From Clarkia xantiana subsp. parviflora (lineage: Eukaryota > Streptophyta > Magnoliopsida > Myrtales > Onagraceae), in contig JAPTYO010000008.1 in NCBI GenBank assembly GCA_036873135.1, positions 29,848,761 to 29,912,760 on the forward strand: a DNA stretch of 64,000 nt. The letters are read 5' to 3'. Shown piece after piece: positions 33,427-43,330 of the stretch (within the stretch, counting starts at the first letter, position 1; each line of letters starts with the position of its first letter). The notes below the pieces were generated by a model, which was not told the origin of the DNA, did not search any database, and worked only from the letters and a program-made list of their open reading frames with translations. The position numbers were made by a program, and so were the translations under genes.

Positions 33427-34625
33427 TGAGTTAAATTATATACTCTAATTTTTATTTTTAAAGTAAAATAAATAATAGGTAATGTCCCAAATATATTTTT
33501 ATTTTGACAAAAAGAAGATAATTGTTTTATTTTGAAATTTTTTAGACGAATTCTTTCTTGTGTATAGTAACAATTTATAAGTTAGTAGTGATGAAAAATA
33601 GTGTTTACAAACGGGGTTGTATACTTTTTTTTACTGGAACGAAATAATCATTTGCATTAAGTGTTATAGTATTATCCAGATCTCTTGCCTCACTCTTTAT
33701 GTCCAAGATTGTACGTTAAGATCTTGACACGAGTCATGAGTGTAATTAATATTGTAGATTTTTTCTAAAACCCTATTGGAATTGGTGAACCATAGAAGGA
33801 AAAAATTAAATCTCAGGACATGTATCAATATTCTAGTGGAGAGATACGATCTGAGGCATGAAAAGTGGAGAAGGTGATCTAAATCCGTTATAGTATGACT
33901 TTTACCAAAAACAAATTCCATTTTGGTTGATTAGTTAACACATTAAAATATTAATTAATTTATAAATAAAAAATATCATGTTAATAAAGTATTATAAAAT
34001 TAGATTTGATTATTAATAACTTCTTTTCACCTAGGATTTTTTTAGGTTATTAATGATAAAAATCAAATATATTTAAAATACTTTTACGCTCCATAGGAAA
34101 AAAAAACTTGTAACCCTTTCATATAATATAAATATATGTTAATATTAAGTTAAAAATATTGTTTTTTTTTTGCTGAGTGGTTATTTCGATAGTGTCTGAT
34201 GATCACTTTGAAAATAAAAATAGGTGATGGTATCAAGAAGTCTCTAGTCACCCATAAATATTATAATTAATTACAATTATTTATTATTAAATATCTCTTA
34301 TATAATATATAATATATGGAATTAGTTGTTTTGTTTGTTAGAAAAAAATTGAAGGTCTCTTGTTAATCATAATATATATATATAATTACTCTTATTTATT
34401 ATTTATTCATTAGATAATACAATATATAAATAATAAATAATGGTAATTATATAATGGTTAATTGTTTTGTTGTTAGGAAAAAAACTAAGGGCTCAATTCG
34501 GTAAATAAAATTCAGCCCAAGTCATGTTTTAACAAAACCAAACCCAACCTGTTTCCAGAAATCCTATTTTATTCTTTACCCTACCTTATTCATGCTTTAC
34601 AGAGACCACCAGATTAGAGAGTTAG
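33427..34625. other. AT-rich DNA, possible Helitron body
   Basis: No coding signal. If the Helitron end at 33,397 is real, some or all of this stretch is its non-coding body. Confidence 0.35.
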
Positions 34626-35263
34626 AGCACTTCCAATAGTAGTGCTTAGTGCCTAGTTCCTAGTTCCATGTTGTAAATTTATTATTGTAGAGAGTGCCTA
34701 GTGCCATTTACTGTTGGTCCCTACTGGTAATGATTAAATAGGCACTTGCATTTTCAATAGGAGTGCCTTGTTCCAAAATGGGAGTGCCTAGTTCCAATTT
34801 TTGCCACTGGACGCTGACTAGGCGCCACTAGGCGTGACTAGGTTACTAATATTACTGTTTTGCCATTATTGAGTGAATAGTGAAGTGAGACAGTGCCTAC
34901 TAGTAGGAACTCCCAAATTACTGTTCATGTCGGAGCCAACTTTTTAATATTATTTTATTTGATTGTGTTGCTCATCTCTTTGATTGTATATATATTCGGT
35001 TACGCTAAGTCAGATAGACAAGAGCCGTAATCAGTCATTTTGAATATTATGTAACATAAATAACGACACGAACCAAAATTACTACTTTTTAACTTTGAAT
35101 CAATTTCGAAATTTCCATATCTAATTTGTTTATATGTTACCATGTTGAATAACCGTTAATTCTAAATTTTGAAATAGTATAACATTTCAAATTATTAAAT
35201 ATGGAAAATAATTACTACAAATATTATATTATTTTAATGCATATATATTTTTATATATTTTAC

Positions 35264-35381
35264 GTATTATATTATATTATATTATATTATATTATATTAT
35301 ATTATATTATATTATATTATATTATATTATATTATATTATATTATATTATATTATATTATATTATATTATATTATATTATG
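35264..35381. repeat. (ATATT)n pentanucleotide microsatellite
   Basis: About 23 nearly perfect copies of a five-base ATTAT unit. Confidence 0.97.
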
Positions 35382-35766
35382 AAAGAAATATATCTTTTAC
35401 GATAAATTATTATAAAAATTATACTTTTAGAATGATGTATATATAATATATTTTTAATTTACATATATTGGAAATCATATATAAAAACACATGATTAATG
35501 CAATAATCAATTTAGTAATATGATCATGGATGTACATAAACGTGAATATGTTGATGATGTTGAATTAATATATGTCAATCAACGTATAACAGATATACAC
35601 TGATTATGGTGAAATAATAGATTCAATGAATTTGATTGATCAATGTTATTATATCAACAATTATACTTATCAATCATTCTGCATGCCTCATGGAGACTGC
35701 ACCTAATAGTAATTTTACCTTGGTCAAGTAACGTATAATTATTGCAATGAATTGACAATAGAGAAC

Positions 35767-36167
35767 TATGGATATGCACGAACCGGTCGGGCCCGAATAT
35801 GTTCCGAACTGGATTGGTACTAATTAAAACAGTATGGTCCGGTCTGGACTGAATTTGAAATTAGCACTAAAAATTCTGGACCGATTTTGGACTGGAACTG
35901 TAAAAAAAGTCTGGTTCGGTTCAAAACTGGTCCGACCCATTTTCCTATACAAATTTACCCTAATTAAAAAAAAAAAACGAAAAACCGATCCTCCGACAAA
36001 ACTGATCCAGTTAAAAACCAGTTCAAAACAGTCTGGTCCAGTCAAAAATCAATTTTTTGAGAAGTATATTACTGGTCTGGTTCTCCTCTCGCATAATTGG
36101 TCTGTTTGGAACCGGTCCAGTCTATACCAGTTCCGAACCGACCGGCCCGGTTATTTTCTTATCCCTA
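35767..36167. mobile_element. Probable hAT-type MITE with ACCGG motifs
   Basis: Ends TATGGATATGCACGAACCGG and, reversed, TAGGGATAAGAAAATAACCGG are similar, and the interior is full of GGTCCGG/ACCGGTCC motifs. The 8-bp flanks (TAGAGAAC, TAGAATGT) match only in part, so the insertion is old or the border is off. Confidence 0.5.
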
Positions 36168-36519
36168 TAGAATGTAAATTTTTATTAAAAAATTCAATTA
36201 TATTTTTATAATTTTGTATATATTTTTCCCTATTTTTTTTTAATTAAAACATCTAATACTTGAATCTCATTATCTATTCATGTCAGTATTTGTAAAAAAA
36301 TATGAATATATAATTTATATATAATGATATATAATTTATATATAATGCAAAAATTATATTTGAATTATGAAATTATGTGGGTCCCAATGTAGAAGTGGAA
36401 CTTGGCCTCCACTACTGGAGAGAGTGTCAATTTTACAGTGCCATTTACTGTAGCAAATACTGTAGCAGTGCCACTTTGATGAGTTGGCAGTGACGTGGCT
36501 GCTGATGTGGAGGCACTAG

Positions 36520-37090
36520 TAGGGGTGGCAATTCGTGCTATCGTGCGTGCTATCGTGCGTGTTAATGGTCGTGTCGTGCTAAACATACTGAACACAAACA
36601 CGCACGGTAAGCTTATCGTGCCACGTTTTCCAAACACGAACACGACACGGATATTTTCGTGCGTGTTCGTGTCGTGCTATCGTGTTGTGTGATGATATTC
36701 AATTATACATCTCTATATGAGATCTTTAAACAAAAATCAAAATAATGAACTTCATATATCAAAAAACTTTGAATTAATATGTCAATAATCATAAGTTAGT
36801 AGTATAGAGTTTACAAACACTTAAATTTAAATCTTAATTGGAGTTTTTAAATGTAAGAAATAAAATTTGTTCAAAAATTACTTAAAAATTAGTATTAGTA
36901 GCACAACTTTATCGTGCTATCGTGCGTGTCGTGTTATGATACCCAAACACGAACACGGCACGGAAGTTATATCGTGTTAATCGTGTTCGTGCTATCGTGT
37001 TATCGTTCTTCCATATGCTGGCACGAACACGGTTTTTTCCGTGCGTGTTCGTGTCGTGCTATCGTGTCGTGTCACAAATTGCCAGCCCTA
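36520..37090. mobile_element. hAT-type MITE with CGTG-rich interior
   Basis: 571 bp with a perfect 8-bp target duplication GGCACTAG (36,512-36,519 and 37,091-37,098). Ends TAGGGGTGGCAATTCGTG and CACAAATTGCCAGCCCTA are inverted repeats. The subterminal DNA repeats CGTGCTATCGTG. It inserted into the right terminal region of the larger TIR element. Confidence 0.92.
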
Positions 37091-37139
37091 GGCACTAGGC
37101 ACTTCCTATTGGAAGTTAGGGATAGGGAGCCAATGCAAC

Positions 37140-37545
37140 AAATCGGGGATAATTGGTTCTGACATAATCACATTCATTACATATGTTTGTGATAATTTAA
37201 ATATTTCATCATTATATTATTAAAAGTATTGGTGGCAATTAGTTTTTCACCATTAATGACATAAGATTAATCACATCATATTATTTTGTTACTATTGTGG
37301 CTTTACATTATAAAGATAATATCTATTACAAATATATATATATATATATTTTGTTCAGATAAATATCTATTTGCACTGATATGATACAGTGTTTTATAAC
37401 TACTGAAAGAAAAAAACAGACAATCAATTATAAGGAAATATTTTTTTTATTAAGGTGCAGTCTCAGTTCCTTGTGTTCCTTACTTTGCGTCTCTGAACCC
37501 TTTTCCTGAAAACAAAAATACAAGTTTAAAAAATTGACAATTCAA
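37140..37545. other. AT-rich intergenic DNA
   Basis: No coding signal; a short (TA)n run near 37,331-37,349. Confidence 0.5.
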
Positions 37546-37591
37546 TCTAAATAAGGTTTTGCCAAAAAAAAAAAAAAAATTCTAAATAAGG
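37546..37591 (+). mobile_element. Poly(A)-tail-only retroposon insertion
   Basis: An 11-bp duplication TCTAAATAAGG (37,546-37,556 and 37,581-37,591) encloses 24 bases: TTTTGCC, 16 A and a T. This fits an L1-type insertion reduced to its last few bases and tail. Confidence 0.65.
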
Positions 37592-37836
37592 GTTATAAAT
37601 ATTTAAGTATATGCTTGTATTATTCAAGGCACTCATAATAAATCCATGCAGAAAAATAAAGCACTGAAGGCTTAGTGATAAGAAAACATAATTGACAGAT
37701 CAAATGAAAATGACAACAGAATGAATGTCTCATGTACACCACTGCCTATAACCTCAAACAGCACTACTGGAACTTCAATTAAGCTCTTTCTGTTGGCAAT
37801 ATTAACAGCTCTCACTTAAACTTAATCCAATGTTGG

Positions 37837-37847
37837 AACAGTTCTTT

Positions 37848-37880
<33 letters not shown>

Positions 37881-37900
37881 CAAAACAGTTCTTTCATTTT
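37837..37900 (-). mobile_element. Poly(A)-tail-only retroposon insertion
   Basis: A perfect 17-bp duplication AACAGTTCTTTCATTTT (37,837-37,853 and 37,884-37,900) encloses 30 bases that on the minus strand read TTGGC followed by 25 A. It has the same structure as the insertions at 27,470 and 37,546. Confidence 0.75.
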
Positions 37901-37921
37901 CAATTCATTGCACTGAATACC

Positions 37922-38216
37922 TGATATGTGCTCCAAATATTGATAGAACGAAGAACACACGAATGTCTGAAAATAGAAAAGCTTACTTCCTAATCAACCC
38001 TAATCTCTATTTGAGACTAAGATTTATTATTGGAAGCTTGATATTTCATTAATAAGAATACCCTATATATAGGGATTACAAAACCCTAAAGACAAATATT
38101 CTAAAGATATAAAAATATATTCTAAAGATATTATTATCCTAAAGATAATATACTTATATATTATCATTAAAACTAGATATAGATAGATATTCTAGCTAAT
38201 AATATTGACCATAACA
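37922..38216 (-). repeat. LTR, minus strand (3' LTR of a minus-strand fragment)
   Basis: Reverse-complement partner of 39,134-39,430. It runs from TGATATGTGCTCC to CCATAACA and shares CCCTATATATAGGG and AAGCTTGATATTTCATTAAT-type segments. No primer-binding site lies to its left, and a purine-rich tract (minus-strand GTCGAGGAGGTGAG) lies to its right, so it is the 3' LTR of a leftward element. Confidence 0.8.
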
Positions 38217-38232
38217 TTACTCACCTCCTCGA

Positions 38233-38868
38233 CTAAGAGCTTGCCCTCGAGCTCTCATTCTGGGCAGCTCCTGGAAACTTAGTTGCATGCAAACACATTA
38301 ATCTGTCTTTATCTTCTACGGGATCCAAAATATATGATATCTTAAATAATTTGCAATATATTTCTTCTCCAATGGTCAAACCTCCATGTTCAAAGCAAGT
38401 GACATTGGTCCCCTCGCCCAAGATGAGAACATAGTATTTTGGAGGCTTTTTATTGACCATAGATCTCTCTCCATCTTGACCACTAAAAATTAATAGGTTC
38501 ACAAGTGTAAAAGCTTGACTTCCACGTGATCTCGGTGCCTCAACCCAAACATGAATAGAGTCAATGGACTCGATGTACTGCTGTAAGAAGCATGTACCAC
38601 CAGCAATGAGCACAGCCATAGCATTCCGAGCTTCCTTGATGCCATGCTCCCCAAAATTGATGAAGTTATCATCTTCATATTTGAGAACTTCCCATGTTGG
38701 AATCGATGGTGATTCAGTTAGTGGGATACACTGTGGAGCTTCCTTTGATGGAGATTCATCCAAAAAACAGGAAATTCCAGACGGCATCTCACCTGTAGAC
38801 GACATGGATGCTGAAGCTTTTTGTGCGACCGCTGGGCACCAACATGACTGGGCTGGTGGTCCAATCAT
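38233..38868 (-). CDS. Unrecognised frame in a retroelement 3' part
   Basis: A 211-codon minus-strand frame ending 17 bases before the LTR at 38,216, where the last pol frame of a Ty3 element would normally finish. Motifs such as WEVLKYEDDNFINFGEHG and YYVLILGEGTNVTCFEHGG do not match any domain I know. An overlapping plus-strand frame (38,564-39,163), rich in Gln, Pro, Ser and Thr toward its end, also looks protein-like and runs into the next LTR, so I cannot say with confidence which strand is meaningful. It may be host sequence carried by the element. Confidence 0.3.
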   Translation of the reverse strand: MIGPPAQSCWCPAVAQKASASMSSTGEMPSGISCFLDESPSKEAPQCIPLTESPSIPTWEVLKYEDDNFINFGEHGIKEARNAMAVLIAGGTCFLQQYIESIDSIHVWVEAPRSRGSQAFTLVNLLIFSGQDGERSMVNKKPPKYYVLILGEGTNVTCFEHGGLTIGEEIYCKLFKISYILDPVEDKDRLMCLHATKFPGAAQNESSRASS

Positions 38869-39133
38869 TCTTCATGAACAATTTGGGCCAGTAATAACAG
38901 AAGAAAGGGGCCCATCCGGAGAGATTAGGAAGAAGCAGATTCAAGTTCTACCGCAGGAGCAACAAACTCTCCAATCCGATGATCCTCACCACCTCCTCGC
39001 TAATAGCTTCACTAGTCCCTTCTCTAGTGTCGGTCCTTGGGCCACTGCCGCTGCTTCTCAGCCTCAAACTGCCATCCTTACCACTCCAAGCTTCACCGCA
39101 GGTTCAAGCTTCACAGATTCACCACAGGATCAA

Positions 39134-39430
39134 TGTTACGGCCAATATTATTATGGCCAATAATAGTGGCTAAATACACCTATATCTATATATGATATTA
39201 GGGATAATATTATTAGGTAAATTAATATCTTTATAATATTTAGTTATCTTATAATATTTAGAATATCTATCTTTAGGTTTCATGTAATCCCTATATATAG
39301 GGTATTCTTATTAATGAAATATCAAGCTTCCAACAATTAATATTAGTCTCAAATAGAGATTAGGGTTGATTAGGAAGTAAGCTTTCCTATTTACATATAT
39401 TCGTTCTTTCAATATTTGGGGCACGTATCA
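39134..39430 (+). repeat. LTR, plus strand (5' LTR)
   Basis: 297 bp, TGTTACGGCC to GCACGTATCA, with CCCTATATATAGGGTATTC at about 39,290-39,308 as likely TATA region. The primer-binding site follows at once. It is the same family as the minus-strand LTR at 37,922 but in opposite orientation. Confidence 0.85.
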
Positions 39431-39434
39431 TATT

Positions 39435-39447
39435 TGGTATCAGAGCC
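39435..39447 (+). promoter_or_regulatory. Primer-binding site, tRNA-iMet type
   Basis: TGGTATCAGAGCC four bases after the LTR; the reading frame's ATG follows ten bases later at 39,457. Confidence 0.92.
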
Positions 39448-39685
39448 GACGATCTGATGGACCCATCGTTGGAGACAGCTATGAAAGAATTCATCAAGAA
39501 ACAAGAGTTGTTCTTCAAAAAACAAGACTTGTTTTTCAACAAACAAGACATGTCTCTGGACAGGATAGAGAAGATGATACTGGGAGAGCTACCGACATCA
39601 TTGGAAACTGTTGAGGTCGCGGTCGAAGAAATCGTTGATGAGGTGGTCGAGAAGCCAACGCAACCTGCCAAGGAAGAAATCCTAC

Positions 39686-40280
39686 TAGGCCTGTCAACGG
39701 GTCACAACCCGTGACCCGCGGGTCACGGACGACCCGACCCGTGATTGACCCGGGGGTCATCACGGGTCAAGATTATAAACCCGTACCCGGGACACGGGTC
39801 AACGGGTTGACCCGTGTTGACCCGTGACCCGGGTCAAACATGCAATGCAAATTTAAATAAGTGATGTTTCGAACTCGTTCGAACATACACTACTAATATA
39901 TGCACCCGAATTTGAGTGGACGTACGAAAGTAATTGGATATCAATTAATATGAGATCAAATATTAATTAGTAGTTTAATTTGTCGGTATATAGAAAGAAG
40001 TCTAAGATTGGAAGGAGTGACTAAGAGTGAGAGGACTAGCGCGCCTAGGGTTAGCAATTTAGCATTTAGATTTTAGCCATTGTTTAGGGAAACGAAAAAA
40101 AAACTGATTTAAACGGGTCACGGGCCGGGTACGGGTCGTAATCCCAAACCCGTACCCGGCCCGCTCTCAACGGGTCATTTACGGGTCAACCCGTAAATGA
40201 CCCGTTAGCATACTTAGGGTCACCCGTACCCGACCCGTGAGCGGGTCATTTGCGGGTCACGGGTAAAATTGACAGGCCTA
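39686..40280. mobile_element. hAT-type MITE, GGCCTGTCAA family
   Basis: 595 bp with perfect TIRs TAGGCCTGTCAA/TTGACAGGCCTA and a perfect 8-bp duplication AATCCTAC (39,678-39,685 and 40,281-40,288). The interior is dominated by CGGGTCA/TGACCCG motifs at both ends. The same TIR family recurs at 55,662-56,516. Confidence 0.95.
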
Positions 40281-40824
40281 AATCCTACCGATCTTGGCAG
40301 AAGGGCTGTCCCTGGTGTCATCAGAGCAAGATGCTGTCTTCGACGATCCTATGGCGGACCTATCCACGTTGACGGTGAGGGAATTAACGGCACTCCTAAA
40401 TGAGCGTTTGATGAAGATGGAGGAACCACCATCTCCGGTGCCGGAAACGGATGAGATCGTCGTTGTCGAAGAGGTGGTCGAGAAGATAACTGAGGTGGAG
40501 GATGGTATTTCTATGACGGTGAAGGCTGAACAGGTCCCGTTGAAGGTGGGACTCGAAAATCTGACGGCGGCAGTGGAATCCTTCCCTGTAGGCAACATGA
40601 TCGTGGCTGACCAAAAAGAAGCTGAACAAATTGATAGCAGTGACAATCTCTCACCTCAATACACGAAAGAAGAAGAAGAAGAAGAGGGAGAAGAAGGTAA
40701 TAATTATGCTGACCGAATGAAGAGTAACAATGATTTTTCAATATGCAGCAAGCAAAACATAGATATTAAGCTAGGACCCCAAGTGGATGAGAAGGCCGAA
40801 GTTGTTCAGAGCAAAGAAAAACAA

Positions 40825-41047
40825 CGAAGAAAAAGAAAGCACACAATAATGAAGGATGAACATATATCTTTAACTAAGTATCCTCTCTTTGACGAACCTA
40901 AGATGCAGGGAAACGTAGCTTCAATTCAGCCGTGGGGTGATAAATTGAGTGGTTACGATTCTGAGATAACTTGTTCACAGCTCAAATTTTTTTTAAGCAA
41001 TAGGAAGGCAAGGCTAGCCCGAGCTGCTAAAGACACCCGAGCACCTC
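40825..41047 (+). other. NDX-like homeodomain segment
   Basis: About 72 codons reading RRKRKHTIMKDE, then DEPKMQGNVASIQPWGDKLS, SEITCSQLKFFLSNRKARLA and RAAKDTRAP. The pattern KRK-TIM, DEP-MQ-N-ASIQ-W-DKLS and SQLK-x(4)-NRKARLAR corresponds to the divergent homeodomain near the C-terminus of plant NODULIN HOMEOBOX proteins as I remember them. The usual WLNNRKA third-helix segment is FLSNRKA here, so the Trp is lost. No intron interrupts it. Confidence 0.65.
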
Positions 41048-41238
41048 CTAAAGTTCACAATATGCAGCTAAACACACAACAAAGTCCAAGCAGCGAAGCA
41101 CCAACACTAGGCCTAGCACAAGCAAACTCAAAAAGTGGGGCCCGCAGAATCAGTTTAGCAGATAATAAACTGGAGACCCTAAAGATTTTGCGGCTCAGAC
41201 TTGGGCACCAAGTCAGCCTTGTGGACTCAAAAAAATAA

Positions 41239-41682
41239 CGAGATCTGCAAGGGCACGGTGGTCATGGCCTATGTAGAGTCAACAAAGCCTATTTTTGAAT
41301 TAAATTGAATTTGTAGAAAGTGGTTGCTCAGGAGCTCCTCGTCCTCTCTTCACCTCGAAACCCATCTCTCAAGAAACCCTAACCCCATCATTGCAGATTG
41401 CTCCGGTTCTCGAAGCGTCTCGTGCGCCTACTCATTTTCCTTTCCGTCCGCTGTCAGCTTTCCCTTACCCACACAAGCTTTCCTCCTTACCTTGACGTGG
41501 CATCCAACCATGGCTTGCTTGCCTGGCTGTTTGGTATCGTGCCGGACCCCTTCTGTCAAAACCATCATTACTCAGTCAGAATCAAACCCTTCATCTTCAT
41601 CCGCCCCTCCACTTCCCTCTCACTTTTCCCCTGCTTATTCTGACTCCTCCTTCCCATCTCCTTTTATTCCCAAGCAGATTTC
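41239..41682. other. Non-coding DNA with untranslated-region character
   Basis: CT-rich sequence with AAACCCTAACCCC and TCTCTTCACC motifs resembling a plant 5' leader; open frames in several phases (to 131 codons) are unrecognised. It may be further host DNA carried in the LTR element, or unrelated flank. It ends at the Copia LTR at 41,683. Confidence 0.35.
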
Positions 41683-42240
41683 TGTTGGATTACGGGGACG
41701 TAATACTACAGAATGCTAAACGTGTACTAGCAAGAAATCTAATCTACGCAGCGGAATTAGTACAAATACCTTTTAGCTTTCCTGCCCAAGAAGGATGTGG
41801 AGGGAGTTCTGATCCTCCGGTCGGAACCACGTGCAAGTTCTTCGTTAGAAGAAGTCCCACGCGATGTAGCTCCACAACAAGACCTCTGATCGATTCTTCA
41901 ACGGAGATGGAACCTCAGACCAGATGTGATGGTGCCGAAATTTAACTAAGGGAAACAAGTGTTCTCAATGGAGATCCTTGTTATTATGAATGAGTGAATA
42001 AACCCTTAGCAGACACCCCCTATATATAGTATTGGTGGAGTTGCCAAAAGGCAACTCCAACCAATGTGGTATTGGGTGGCCGACCGAATTTCATGTATAA
42101 GGGGGAGGCCCAATTTTGGGCCTCCCTTGTCAATTACTAATTGAATTTGGCCCAATTAGCCCAGATATTACATAATTAACTTAGGTAATTCCCTTAATTA
42201 ACGGGCTCCTATTACAGCGCCACGTCAGCATATGCTAACA
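41683..42240 (-). repeat. Copia 3' LTR, minus strand, diverged subfamily
   Basis: 558 bp bounded by TGTTGGATTACGG and ATATGCTAACA on the plus strand. It shares end sequences and the GGAGGCCCAATTTTGGGCCT block with the other Copia LTRs but differs in the middle. GCTCCCACTCGCC directly to its right is the complement of the purine tract, so this is a 3' LTR. Confidence 0.85.
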
Positions 42241-43330
42241 GCTCCCACTCGCCGGAATGGGAGGGTGCTCGTTAATCTATACGGTTACGCAATAGTATCA
42301 ACATCTCAGTCTTCAGTCTTCGTCTCCGAATAGTTCATACGAGGCTTGCCGTGCGACCAGCGGATACGACGGGCATCGTGCTACTCATCTGTTAGGAGTA
42401 TTGTAGAGCCCGCAGAACGTTGATTCCCTTTCATGAACCAAACTTGTTTGAAATAAAATATGTACCGCACTGTATCCTTGGTCAACTGTTAATTCTCCAA
42501 TTGCCCAGTTTTCCACAAAGGAATACTTCTCCAGGGCATCCGTACAAGTGTTCACAACCTTCAACTAATATTCGGTTGGCGGCCACCTAGTGAACACGAG
42601 AGTCGGTGAATTAAAGGTGAACTTGACCATCCCCATCGCTTATACCCTTAGTCTGACTCAACCGGTTTCCAAGACGTGGTCACTTGGATGTTTTCTTTGG
42701 CACTACGCTCGTACGCCGGGAAGCGAGCATTGAGCCAGACCTTAGGTATACGTTCTGAGTCCGTGAGGATACTTTGGATGCCTCTTTATAAGGCATCCGG
42801 GATCAATCACACGCTCAAGGTGAGGAAGTATGCGCCCTTTGAATCACAAGGATTCTAGCTAGCACAACCGAGCATGACCCCGTGGTCGAACGTGGCACGC
42901 GCAGTATGAAGCACGCGTTGATAGCACACCTAGTAAAGCCAGGGATGGGATATGTCAATAATGCTATCGCAGAATCTCTCATCTGGCCTTGAATGTGATA
43001 TATAGTGATGGACAAAGTCCAACTCGGCGATTTACAAAACGAAGATTAAGCCATGCTGTTAAGCGTGACAATGTTATCGTTTTGTTTAATCAGGTTTATC
43101 CCCCTGATTCTTAGCCAATCTTGTTATGGTAGAGGTCCCTCTCTCCTTACAAGATGACGGTGCCTGTGTGACGAGACAAGGTTCACATTCGACATAATTT
43201 TGGTGGAAGAATTTTACTTCTTCCTACGACTTAGTTTATAGACCGTAAAGGCTCTCTGTCGCATGTAGCCAATCTTTTTACAGTTTGGTATCAATTACAT
43301 TATCTAGGTTATTGCACATTTAATGCTTTC
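42241..43330 (-). mobile_element. Copia 3' non-coding region, minus strand
   Basis: Reverse complement of the spacer at 3,650-4,711 (for example the CTAAGTCGTAGGAGGA, GGGGGATAAACCTGATTAA and ACTTGTACGGATGCC equivalents). Homology fades near 43,260; no pol frame is left. The left-hand part of a LINE begins soon after. Confidence 0.75.

Larger units (their letters stand above)
34626..37105. mobile_element. Composite TIR element, PIF/Harbinger-like, carrying nested MITEs
   Basis: The left end has TTAGAGCACTTCCAATAG (34,625-34,642) and the right end has CCTATTGGAAGTTA (37,105-37,118 region), inverted copies of ACTTCCAATAG next to a TTA on each side, consistent with the 3-bp TTA target of PIF/Harbinger elements. 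Variants of GTGCCTAGTTCC and CAATAGGAGTGCC repeat near the left end. A hAT MITE sits inside the right terminal region. No transposase frame is present. Borders are tentative. Confidence 0.4.
39457..41238 (+). pseudogene. LTR-element ORF with a C-terminal NDX-like homeodomain, split by a MITE
   Basis: Begins at ATG 39,457 just after the primer site (MDPSLETAMKEFIKKQELFF), with repeated KKQDLFFNKQD that may form a coiled coil. It is interrupted at 39,686-40,280 by a hAT-type MITE and resumes as an open frame to 41,238. Ignoring the MITE and one target copy, the two parts are in the same frame. The second part is very acidic (EIVVVEEVVEKITEVEDG; a run of Glu near 40,665-40,690) and then turns basic with RRKRKHTIMKDE and NRKARLARAAKD, resembling the homeodomain of the plant NODULIN HOMEOBOX (NDX) protein (40,825 to about 41,047). 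No protease, RT or integrase follows. I infer a non-autonomous LTR element that picked up a piece of a host gene. Confidence 0.6.

Noticed and set aside
35201..35446. 81-codon frame rich in Ile, Leu and Tyr
   Set aside because: It is the translation of the ATATT microsatellite.
35767..36211. Open frame of 125 codons in the ACCGG block
   Set aside because: It falls within a MITE with inverted GGTCCGG motifs; composition follows the repeats.
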